Positions 6,373 to 11,981 of a stretch of 11,981 bases of DNA are shown here, piece by piece; positions within the stretch are counted from its first letter, which is position 1, and each line of letters begins with the position of its first letter. Origin of the DNA: Bacillota bacterium (GTDB taxonomy: Bacteria > Bacillota > Bacilli > Bacillales > Cytobacillaceae); assembly GCA_030705745.1 (NCBI GenBank), contig JAUZPT010000052.1, forward strand, positions 1-11,981. The letters are read 5' to 3'. The translations under genes were made by a program, and so were the position numbers. The notes beneath the pieces were generated by a model that ran no database searches, was not told the origin of the DNA, and worked only from the letters and a program-made list of their open reading frames with translations.

Positions 6373-7335
6373 ATGACTATTGTTCGGCTTGGGTACGTGG
6401 CAATGAGTATCGAGCTGCAAAATTGTTCTCCATCCCAGACGATGACGTTTGCACAATTTAAACGTCTCAATGACAGGGAAGCTGCGATCCGAAAGCTCGA
6501 ACGAATTGCTGCTTCAAATTTGGAGAACTGCTTGCGCCTGTTAAAGCATAATGCGGCAAATTCGATTCATTTTTTTCGTTTAAGCTCCCGATTGATTCCG
6601 CTTGCGAATCATGAAGAATTATCTGATTGGAATTATCTAAGGCCTTTAAAAGACCCGCTTAAGCGGCTGGGTCAATATATCAAGGAACATCCTTCACGAA
6701 TCGACTTCCATCCCGATCATTTTGTGGTGCTCAATACACCTCAGGAAGAAACGTTGCGAACATCCTTAAAAACCTTGGCGCTGCATAAAGCACTCCTAAA
6801 AGGGATGAATGTGGATACGGAGCATCGCTGTGTTCTCCACGTTGGGGGAGGATACGAGGATAAAGAAAAAGCATTGGAGCTGTTTATTGAAAATTGGGGA
6901 CTTGTCCCGCAATCGATTCAGAGGATGGTCATGCTCGAAAATGATGATACAACGTTTACGCTGAAGGATACATTGTATTTATGCGAGAAACTGGGCATTC
7001 CGTTAGTTTTCGATTATCATCACCACCTTGCTCACCATGAAGACAGCGATTGGGAGAGTGAGTGGGTACGGGTTGTGAAAACGTGGGAATCCTCGCAACT
7101 TCCGATAAAAATGCATATTTCGAGCCCGCGTTCCGAAAAAGAATTCAGAGCGCATGCCGACTATGTGGACGTATCTTCTTTTATAACTTTTTTAAACGAA
7201 ATAAAAGGTACGATTCCGGAGATCCACTGTATGATTGAAGCAAAACAAAAAGATGGTGCATTGTTTAGGCTCGCGGAGGAATTAAACGAGGTAAAGGGAA
7301 TCACCAGGATAGACACATCAAGCTTCGAAATCTGA
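6373..7335 (+). CDS. uvsE: UV DNA damage repair endonuclease (UvsE/UVDE)
   Basis: A 320-residue TIM-barrel metal-dependent endonuclease that nicks DNA 5' of cyclobutane dimers and 6-4 photoproducts, an excision repair route independent of UvrABC. It begins with the typical RLGYVAMS (5-12). Candidate metal and active-site residues are present: His113/His116 in FHPDHF, His156 in LHVGGG, Glu189 in MLENDD, Asp214 and His217 in FDYHHH, Lys246 and His248 in IKMHIS (the family has a modified Lys here), His261, and Glu289 in MIEAK. AAGGAG at 6358-6363 gives a 9-nt spacing to the ATG. Tandem terminators isolate it from cshA, and no clear promoter is seen. B. subtilis carries this family as ywjD elsewhere on the chromosome, so the placement here is a rearrangement or insertion relative to that genome. 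Confidence 0.93.
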   Translation: MTIVRLGYVAMSIELQNCSPSQTMTFAQFKRLNDREAAIRKLERIAASNLENCLRLLKHNAANSIHFFRLSSRLIPLANHEELSDWNYLRPLKDPLKRLGQYIKEHPSRIDFHPDHFVVLNTPQEETLRTSLKTLALHKALLKGMNVDTEHRCVLHVGGGYEDKEKALELFIENWGLVPQSIQRMVMLENDDTTFTLKDTLYLCEKLGIPLVFDYHHHLAHHEDSDWESEWVRVVKTWESSQLPIKMHISSPRSEKEFRAHADYVDVSSFITFLNEIKGTIPEIHCMIEAKQKDGALFRLAEELNEVKGITRIDTSSFEI

Positions 7336-7393
7336 ATTATTGAAGAGCAGGGGAGTGGAGATAAACGACTTTAAGCATGATAAGAGAGAGAAA

Positions 7394-7430
7394 GGGTTTG
7401 AACAGTAAATAGTCCAAACCCGCCTTATTT
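7394..7430 (+). terminator. Terminator between convergent uvsE and the rhomboid gene
   Basis: GGGTTTG at 7394-7400 pairs with CAAACCC at 7415-7421, with two further inner pairs after a mismatch. GCCTTATTTTTG follows on the + strand. It serves uvsE best; on the - strand only three Ts follow the stem. The tail overlaps the end of the reversed rhomboid gene. Confidence 0.7.
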
Positions 7431-8153
7431 TTGCGAAAAAAAACCCAAAATGGTTAAAATTATTATGGTACTCCACAGGAGGATTTTCATGGGAGATGTG
7501 TTTTTTATTGCAGGTCCTTGAGAGGAAGCCCAGTTGCCTGCACGCCCGATTGATAAACGAAATTCTTTCTGATTATAATAACTTAGGGTACCTATCAGGA
7601 AGCCGATCAATAGCCCGAAAAGATGAGCTGTAAGATTAATTTCCGGCTGCAGAAAGCTCGTTGCCAAGGTTATTACCAATAAAGCGATTATCATATGGGA
7701 GTGGTCGCGTGAGATCCAGTGCTTCCGAAACATAATAATAGCAGTATAAAAACCAAACAAACCCAAAATAGCCCCACTTGAACCGGTGTGCGTATATGAT
7801 AATGGTTCAAGAATAAAAGTAGCGAGATTCCCTGAAACCCCACATAGTACATAAAGGGATAAGAATTTAACTTTTCCCAGCCGTTTTTCCAGACCCGGAC
7901 CAACGATGATTAAAGCAAAGCTGTTAAATAGTAAATGAGTAAAGCCGTTATGAAGAAAAATGGGGGTAATCAATCTCCAGTATTGGCCTTCAGCAATGTA
8001 AAGGTTGACTCCTGAAAAATTCCCGATAAACCAGGAGTTAGGGAAAATCGGAATGACGGAAAAGAGATATAATAAGAGATGGATGAAAATGATAAATGAA
8101 ATAGCAGGATAAAAGCGGATAAATTCACGAAAGTTTTCAGTTCTAATAAACAT
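7425..8153 (-). CDS. ydcA: Rhomboid family intramembrane serine protease
   Basis: A polytopic membrane protease of 242 residues that cleaves substrates within or near the membrane. Hydrophobic segments lie at about 17-37, 76-86, 97-118, 125-142, 153-168, 174-192 and 223-238. The nucleophile is Ser126 in TGSSGAILG (the GxSG motif) and the base is His177 in TAHLFG. His73 and Asn77 in THLLFN form the oxyanion-stabilising HxxxN motif. The dyad is complete, so it is probably active. AGGAGG (complement of 8160-8165) sits 6 nt before the ATG. It is reversed relative to all neighbours and divergent from acpS, matching the place I recall for ydcA in B. subtilis; the symbol rests on that synteny. Its substrate is unknown. 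Confidence 0.92.
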   Translation of the reverse strand: MFIRTENFREFIRFYPAISFIIFIHLLLYLFSVIPIFPNSWFIGNFSGVNLYIAEGQYWRLITPIFLHNGFTHLLFNSFALIIVGPGLEKRLGKVKFLSLYVLCGVSGNLATFILEPLSYTHTGSSGAILGLFGFYTAIIMFRKHWISRDHSHMIIALLVITLATSFLQPEINLTAHLFGLLIGFLIGTLSYYNQKEFRLSIGRAGNWASSQGPAIKNTSPMKILLWSTIIILTILGFFSQK

Positions 8154-8255
8154 AGCAAACCTCCTAACTATTCTCTCTCACCATTATGGCCAGAATTTTT
8201 TTGATGAACACTAGTATGTATGCAGAAACTAAATCTATTAGAAGGAAGATGAACG

Positions 8256-8618
8256 ATGATTGAAGGGATTGGCATTGATATCATTGAATTATCGCGAGTA
8301 GAAGAAATTTTAAGTAAGCAGAAGAAATTTGCAGATCGAATTTTAACGCCTGCTGAAAAGGCGCGTTTTGAAGAATTGAATGGAAAAAGAAAAATTGAAT
8401 TTCTAGCTGGAAGATTTGCTGCCAAGGAGGCCTACTCAAAAGCAAACGGAACAGGGATTGGAAAGGAGCTCTCTTTTTTGGATATTGAAATAGAGGCTGA
8501 TGCATTTGGTAAGCCATTTTTTTCAAAACCACAAGGAAATGCACATCTTTCCATTTCGCATAGCAGGGATTATGCTGTTGCTCAAGTGGTTATCGAGAAA
8601 CTTGGATCACAGCCCTAA
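8256..8618 (+). CDS. acpS: Holo-[acyl-carrier-protein] synthase
   Basis: A 120-residue phosphopantetheinyl transferase that moves 4'-phosphopantetheine from CoA to the serine of acyl carrier protein, enabling fatty acid synthesis. [11 protein letters not shown] (5-15) contains the Mg-binding Asp8. [15 protein letters not shown] (49-63) contains Glu58, and [14 protein letters not shown] (98-111) is the C-terminal signature. Length is normal for the trimeric AcpS family. AAGGAAG at 8242-8248 precedes ATG 8256. The 102-bp divergent spacer from the rhomboid gene must hold its promoter, but I find no convincing hexamer pair. ydcC follows 196 bp later with its own promoter. Confidence 0.97.
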   Translation: MIEGIGIDIIELSRVEEILSKQKKFADRILTPAEKARFEELNGKRKIEFLAGRFAAKEAYSKANGTGIGKELSFLDIEIEADAFGKPFFSKPQGNAHLSISHSRDYAVAQVVIEKLGSQP

Positions 8619-8644
8619 GAATCGTTTCCTGAACATATTGAATA

Positions 8645-8673
8645 GCATATTCCCTGAGGTTGTCTCATATATT
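8645..8673 (+). promoter_or_regulatory. Sigma-E (mother-cell sporulation) type promoter for ydcC
   Basis: GCATATT at 8645-8651 matches the sigma-E -35 consensus KMATATT exactly. After a 14-bp spacer comes CATATATT at 8666-8673, matching the -10 consensus CATACAnT at six of seven fixed positions. It lies 26 bp after acpS and would give a leader of about 135 nt. From memory, B. subtilis ydcC belongs to the sigma-E regulon. No good sigma-A promoter is seen in this gap. Confidence 0.7.
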
Positions 8674-8814
8674 CATAGTGCAATAGGAGAGACAAGGCTG
8701 ACTAGCCCTTTGATCTGTAAATGAAATTCTTTTATATGAATTTGTTTGACAGGCAGAAAAGGCTGCTTTTCTCCTCCGTATTCAAGTTGAAATGAGACAA
8801 AAGGGAGTGAAGGA

Positions 8815-9828
8815 ATGGGAAAAAAGGTATTGCTGTTTTTGGCCGGGCTGATGGCAATCTTTGTCCTTGCAGCCTGTGGAACAAAATCACAGGATGATGT
8901 TGTGAAGGGGTTAAATGGGAAGCTAGATAGCTTATCCGGATATAAAGTTAATGCCAAAATGACGTTAAAAATGGGAACCGACCCGCAGGTATATCATGTT
9001 GAAATTTGGCATAAAAGTCCGGCGTTCTACAGAGTAAACTTAAAAAATGCAAAAAAAGATCAAAGCCAAATGATTTTGAGAAATGATGAAGGTGTATTTG
9101 TCCTGACACCTGCGTTGAATAAAAGCTACCGTTTTCAAAGTGATTGGCCAAAAAATAGCAGCCAGGCCTACTTATACGAATCGCTAATCAAAGATATTAT
9201 CATGGACAAAGAAGCGAAATTCTCGTCCACTAAAGATTATTACGTTTTTGAAACGAAAACCCGCTATCAAAATAATAAAATGCTGCCTATTCAGGAAATT
9301 AAATTGAATAAAAATGACTTATCTCCCGCCGTAGTAAAAGTGATGGATGTCGACCACAATGCGCTTGTCACAGTCGAGTTTGGAAAAGTACAATTCAACG
9401 CAAACTTTGATAAAGACGATTTTGAAATGAAGAAAAATATGACTAGAGCGCAGCTTAATTTGCCAACGGTGGCATCTGCAATGGACAAAGCCTTTACGGT
9501 TAAATATCCTACTGCAAAAATTGCAGGTACAAAGCTAAATGGGGAAAAAGAAATGAATCTGGAAGATGGCAAACGGGTTGTCCTGACGTACACAGGGAAA
9601 AAACCATTTACGCTTGTTCAGGAAAAAATAATCACAAAAACTGCCATGGCAGAGCCGGAATCGGTCATTGGGGAACCGGTAGATCTAGGTTTTACAATTG
9701 GAGCAGTTTCCGGTCATGCGATTACGTGGTCACAAAATGGAATTGATTATATGATTGCCTCTAAAAAAATGACACAGGAAGAGTTAACAACGATCGCTCG
9801 CTCCGTCCAAGGAGACGCAGTTAAATAA
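8815..9828 (+). CDS. ydcC: LolA-like sporulation-associated lipoprotein YdcC
   Basis: A 337-residue predicted lipoprotein. The signal peptide MGKKVLLFLAG... ends in the lipobox LAAC with the lipidated Cys at 21, so it should be anchored on the outer face of the cytoplasmic membrane. The region that follows (about 28-205: LNGKLDSLSGYKVNAKM, then EIWHKSPAFYRV) has the pattern of outer-membrane lipoprotein-sorting (LolA/LolB-fold) proteins, which in monoderms may carry lipids or lipoproteins. The C-terminal third is a separate beta-rich segment of unknown role. GGGAG at 8803-8807 gives a 7-nt spacing to ATG 8815. Position after acpS and before alr matches B. subtilis ydcC, and the upstream sigma-E promoter supports expression in the mother cell. 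The biochemical function is not known. Confidence 0.92.
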   Translation: MGKKVLLFLAGLMAIFVLAACGTKSQDDVVKGLNGKLDSLSGYKVNAKMTLKMGTDPQVYHVEIWHKSPAFYRVNLKNAKKDQSQMILRNDEGVFVLTPALNKSYRFQSDWPKNSSQAYLYESLIKDIIMDKEAKFSSTKDYYVFETKTRYQNNKMLPIQEIKLNKNDLSPAVVKVMDVDHNALVTVEFGKVQFNANFDKDDFEMKKNMTRAQLNLPTVASAMDKAFTVKYPTAKIAGTKLNGEKEMNLEDGKRVVLTYTGKKPFTLVQEKIITKTAMAEPESVIGEPVDLGFTIGAVSGHAITWSQNGIDYMIASKKMTQEELTTIARSVQGDAVK

Positions 9829-9833
9829 GCTGT

Positions 9834-9870
9834 GAAACAGGCCGATACAAGGTCTGTTTCTTTATTTTAT
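9834..9870 (+). terminator. ydcC terminator
   Basis: GAAACAGGCC at 9834-9843 pairs over 10 bp (one G-U) with GGTCTGTTTC at 9851-9860 around a 7-nt loop, followed by TTTATTTTAT. It begins 6 bp after the ydcC stop. Confidence 0.9.
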
Positions 9871-9958
9871 CCAAATTATATAATATGAAAAAAATGTAAA
9901 ATTCTTTAATTGCAGGTGTTTTTTCCAAGCAAAATGTGCAATGTTATGTTGGATGCTG

Positions 9959-9967
9959 TGATATAGT
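9959..9967 (+). promoter_or_regulatory. Extended -10 promoter for the cupredoxin gene
   Basis: TG-A-TATAGT at 9959-9967 is an extended -10 with five of six matches to TATAAT. The -35 at the right distance (CAATGT, 9939-9944) is poor. It would start transcription about 40 nt before the ATG, after the ydcC terminator. Confidence 0.45.
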
Positions 9968-10011
9968 TGTAGTCGTTGAATAAGAAAATAACTTTTGAGG
10001 TGATCGTTCGA

Positions 10012-10416
10012 ATGAAAAAGAAATTGCTCATTTTATTTATCACATCTTTATTAAGCGTCGTTATGTTGAGTGCATGCAGTGACAGCTCTAAGACATCGGA
10101 CAAGTCTTCAACAACAACTACTAAATCTGCTGATACATCGGCTACAACTGGAAAAACAGTTGAAATTAAAGTTATGGCCAAGGATTTTGAATACGACAAG
10201 AAAGTAATTCGCGTGAAAAAAGGCGATAAAGTTAAAATCACTCTTCAAAGTGATGATGGCGGACACGGCTTTGCCATTCCTGACTACAATGTAGATATTC
10301 AAGGAAATAAAAGTGCGGAATTTACTGCTGATAAAGCAGGAACATTTGAATATCACTGTTCAATCGTGTGCGGTGCAGGGCACCCTAACATGAAAGGGAA
10401 ATTGATTGTAGAATAG
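10012..10416 (+). CDS. CuA-type cupredoxin lipoprotein (cytochrome c oxidase subunit II-like domain)
   Basis: A 134-residue protein with signal peptide and lipobox LSAC (Cys22), so it should be membrane-anchored on the outside. A Ser/Thr/Lys-rich linker (23-48) leads to a single cupredoxin domain (about 49-134). GGHGF gives His85. YHCSIVCGAGHPNM gives Cys116, Cys120, His124 and Met127 in the CxxxCxxxHxxM spacing of the dinuclear CuA site of oxidase subunit II and nitrous oxide reductase. All side-chain ligands are present; the Glu that donates a backbone carbonyl in many oxidases is Ile118 here. No transmembrane hairpin or oxidase subunit I gene is nearby, so this is a stand-alone electron carrier or copper protein. 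ATG 10012 is preferred over TTG 9976 because GAGGTGAT (9997-10004) lies 7 nt upstream and the signal peptide then starts MKKK. The gene has its own terminator and probably its own promoter. Confidence 0.9.
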   Translation: MKKKLLILFITSLLSVVMLSACSDSSKTSDKSSTTTTKSADTSATTGKTVEIKVMAKDFEYDKKVIRVKKGDKVKITLQSDDGGHGFAIPDYNVDIQGNKSAEFTADKAGTFEYHCSIVCGAGHPNMKGKLIVE

Positions 10417-10434
10417 GCATAAAAGATAATTTGC

Positions 10435-10466
10435 AGACAGGGGCGACGATGCTCCTGTCTTTTTTT
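10435..10466 (+). terminator. Cupredoxin gene terminator
   Basis: AGACAGGGGC at 10435-10444 pairs over 10 bp (one G-U) with GCTCCTGTCT at 10451-10460 around GACGAT, followed by TTTTTT. It is a textbook intrinsic terminator 18 bp after the stop. Confidence 0.95.
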
Positions 10467-10485
10467 CGTAGTCCAATTAGTTTAT

Positions 10486-10514
10486 TTGACAATCGGCTTG
10501 AGCAGTTTGATAAT
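10486..10514 (+). promoter_or_regulatory. Strong sigma-A promoter for alr
   Basis: A perfect -35 TTGACA at 10486-10491 is followed after exactly 17 bp by GATAAT at 10509-10514, five of six matches. It lies after the cupredoxin terminator and gives a leader of about 60 nt. Alr is thus independently and probably constitutively transcribed. Confidence 0.85.
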
Positions 10515-10579
10515 CGATATGGTAAACTGAATAAATTAGTATTTTTTCTATTGAAATCAATAAAGTAGGAAGTGGAAAA

Positions 10580-11743
10580 ATGAAAGAGCAAGGCTTTTTC
10601 TATAGAGATACATGGGCGGAAGTCGACCTTGATTGCATTTCAGGAAATTTGGCTTCATTTAAAAAACTGCTGCCAAAAGATGTCGCGATTATTGCTGTCG
10701 TCAAAGCCAATGCCTATGGACATGGAGATGTTCAGACTGCGCGAGCTGCTATTGAGGCGGGAGCGAAGTACCTGGCGGTGGCCTTTATGGATGAAGCAAT
10801 CGCATTAAGGGAAAAGGGAATATCAGCACCAATTCTTGTTTTGGGGGCAACAAGGCCACAGGATGTGGCAGTGGCAGTAGAACACAATCTAACGCTTACT
10901 GTCTTTCAAAATGATTGGCTAGAAGAAGCCAAAACATACTTGTCTCCTGGCCAAAGTCTCCCTATCCATATTAAAGTGGATACAGGAATGGGAAGAATAG
11001 GCGTCCGTGACAAAAATGAACTCCTTCTATTAGAAAGAACCATTCAACAAAATGAAGTTTTTATACTTGAAGGGATCTTTACACATTTTGCAACAGCGGA
11101 TGAATTAGACGATACCTACTTTCAACAGCAGCTTTCTTTATTCAAGGAAATAATTGGTTCAATGAGCGGAAATCCTAAATATATTCATTGCAGCAATAGT
11201 GCGGGAGCACTGCGTTTCCCTGAAGCGTTTTTTAATGCGGTTCGTTTAGGTATAGCAATGTATGGGTTAACGCCTTCTCCTGAAATAGAGCCAGAACTGC
11301 CTTTTTCTCTACAAGAAGCATTTTCTCTTCATTCACGCCTTGTTCACGTCAAGAAGGTGCAAAAGGGAGAGAAAGTGAGCTACGGTGCAACGTACGAAGC
11401 AGAGGGAGAAGAATGGATCGGCACATTGCCGATTGGCTATGCGGATGGATGGATTCGAAAATTGCAAGGGCAGGAAGTGCTTGTTGGTGGTGTGCGAGCC
11501 CCAATTGTAGGCCGGATTTGCATGGATCAATGCATGATTAAGCTCCCTGAATATATGCCAATAGGCACCACTGTTACCTTAATAGGTGTTCAGGATGGAA
11601 ACTTTGTTTCCGTGAATGAAATTGCGAAGAAACTAGAAACCATCAATTATGAAATTCCTTGTATAATTGCCAGCCGTGTTCCCCGTCTGTATAAGCGGGG
11701 AGGAAAAATTGTCGATTTAAAAAACTATATTCTTCAAAGTTAA
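10580..11743 (+). CDS. alr: Alanine racemase
   Basis: A cytoplasmic PLP-dependent racemase of 387 residues converting L-Ala to D-Ala for cell-wall synthesis. AVVKANAYGHG (39-49) contains the PLP-binding Lys42. HIKVDTGMGRIGVR is at 130-143. VSYGATY (266-272) contains Tyr268, the second catalytic base, and the partner-subunit loop GRICMDQCMI is at 311-320. The C-terminal beta domain is complete (IPCIIASRVPRLYKR, 359-373). AGGA at 10567-10570 gives a 9-nt spacing to ATG 10580. The product feeds Ddl and MurF, encoded about 7-9 kb upstream. This is the biosynthetic vegetative type by its place after ydcC, though a second alr elsewhere cannot be excluded. Confidence 0.97.
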   Translation: MKEQGFFYRDTWAEVDLDCISGNLASFKKLLPKDVAIIAVVKANAYGHGDVQTARAAIEAGAKYLAVAFMDEAIALREKGISAPILVLGATRPQDVAVAVEHNLTLTVFQNDWLEEAKTYLSPGQSLPIHIKVDTGMGRIGVRDKNELLLLERTIQQNEVFILEGIFTHFATADELDDTYFQQQLSLFKEIIGSMSGNPKYIHCSNSAGALRFPEAFFNAVRLGIAMYGLTPSPEIEPELPFSLQEAFSLHSRLVHVKKVQKGEKVSYGATYEAEGEEWIGTLPIGYADGWIRKLQGQEVLVGGVRAPIVGRICMDQCMIKLPEYMPIGTTVTLIGVQDGNFVSVNEIAKKLETINYEIPCIIASRVPRLYKRGGKIVDLKNYILQS

Positions 11744-11836
11744 GTGAAAACCATCCTGTAATTTATACAAATGTACTATGTAATGAATAAAAGATCCTTT
11801 TTTTAGCGGATAATACGGAAGAATTGCGTAAGGGTC

Positions 11837-11865
11837 TTTGCATTGGGCTCATTTAGTGGTATGAT
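11837..11865 (+). promoter_or_regulatory. Extended -10 promoter for the gene at the right edge
   Basis: TG-G-TATGAT at 11857-11865 is an extended -10 with five of six matches, preceded at 17 bp by TTTGCA (11837-11842, four of six). It would give a leader of about 105 nt to the TTG at 11979. The 235-bp region after alr holds no other gene that I can see. Confidence 0.6.
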
Positions 11866-11966
11866 AGAAAATGGTAGAAAGTAAATAAATTAATTCAATC
11901 AATGATTAGACTTCCAAACAGAGGTGCTTGATGATTGAGCGGGACAAAATGGCGTGTAGTGATGGT

Positions 11967-11981
11967 GGAGGTGTATGTTTG
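11967..11981 (+). promoter_or_regulatory. Shine-Dalgarno and probable TTG start of the next gene (ndoAI by synteny)
   Basis: GGAGG at 11967-11971 is followed after 7 nt by TTG at 11979-11981, the last codon of the window. The ATG at 11975 is only 3 nt from the Shine-Dalgarno and less likely. In B. subtilis, alr is followed by the antitoxin-toxin pair ndoAI-ndoA (mazEF type). No coding sequence is visible here, so the identity is inferred from synteny alone. Confidence 0.5.

Noticed and set aside
8746..8774. TTGACA at 8746-8751 as a sigma-A promoter for ydcC
   Set aside because: The hexamer 17 bp downstream is TTCTCC and nearby spacings are no better. The sigma-E pair upstream fits far better.
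11790..11839. Stem AAAGATCCTT with AGGGTCTTT-type arm as an alr terminator
   Set aside because: The loop is about 30 nt, the T-run lies inside the loop rather than after the stem, and the right arm overlaps the -35 of the next promoter.
1..11981. CRISPR arrays, insertion sequences, tRNA or rRNA genes, prophage or defence genes
   Set aside because: I saw no regularly spaced repeats, transposase or integrase motifs, or tRNA-like cloverleaf or rRNA-like stretches on either strand.

Overview
The window looks like chromosomal DNA of a spore-forming, low- to moderate-GC Firmicute, most likely a Bacillus sensu lato species. The evidence is strong AAGGAG/GGAGG Shine-Dalgarno sequences, sigma-A-type promoters, U-tailed hairpin terminators, a near-consensus sigma-E (mother-cell) promoter, and gene order. 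From memory, the order ddl - murF - cshA (ydbR) - ydcA (reversed) - acpS - ydcC - alr - (ndoAI) is the ydb/ydc backbone of Bacillus subtilis. Three genes stand out against it: an esterase between murF and cshA, a UV-damage endonuclease where I recall ydbS-ydbT, and a lipoprotein cupredoxin between ydcC and alr.

Layout. 1-123: a hairpin terminator or attenuator. 124-785: an overlapping pair of small multidrug resistance (SMR) subunits. 786-1030: AT-rich spacer with a weak promoter candidate. 1031-3605: ddl and murF, separated by a hairpin with a U-tract. 3653-4411: promoter and alpha/beta-hydrolase. 4412-4659: cshA leader with a promoter, a terminator-like hairpin and a second promoter candidate. 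4660-6138: cshA. 6139-6372: a densely structured spacer with two terminators and a perfect 17-bp inverted repeat. 6373-7335: uvsE. 7394-7430: terminator facing the reversed rhomboid gene at 7425-8153. 8256-8618: acpS. 8645-9828: sigma-E-type promoter and ydcC. 9834-10466: terminator, promoter, CuA cupredoxin, terminator. 10486-11743: strong promoter and alr. The right edge holds an extended -10 promoter, a GGAGG and a TTG that is probably the first codon of the next gene, by synteny the antitoxin ndoAI.

Function. Alr (L-Ala to D-Ala), Ddl (D-Ala to D-Ala-D-Ala) and MurF (D-Ala-D-Ala onto UDP-MurNAc-tripeptide) together make the D-alanine branch of peptidoglycan precursor synthesis. AcpS activates acyl carrier protein for lipid synthesis. 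CshA is an RNA helicase. YdcC carries a mother-cell promoter. The SMR pair and UvsE are export and stress or repair functions. Most genes have their own terminator and several their own promoter, so this is largely a run of single-gene units, with the SMR pair (and possibly ddl-murF) as operons.

No wholly new multi-gene system is evident. The points most worth a second look are the stand-alone CuA lipoprotein, the structured cshA-uvsE spacer, the cshA leader, the possible attenuator before the SMR pair, and the sigma-E promoter of ydcC.
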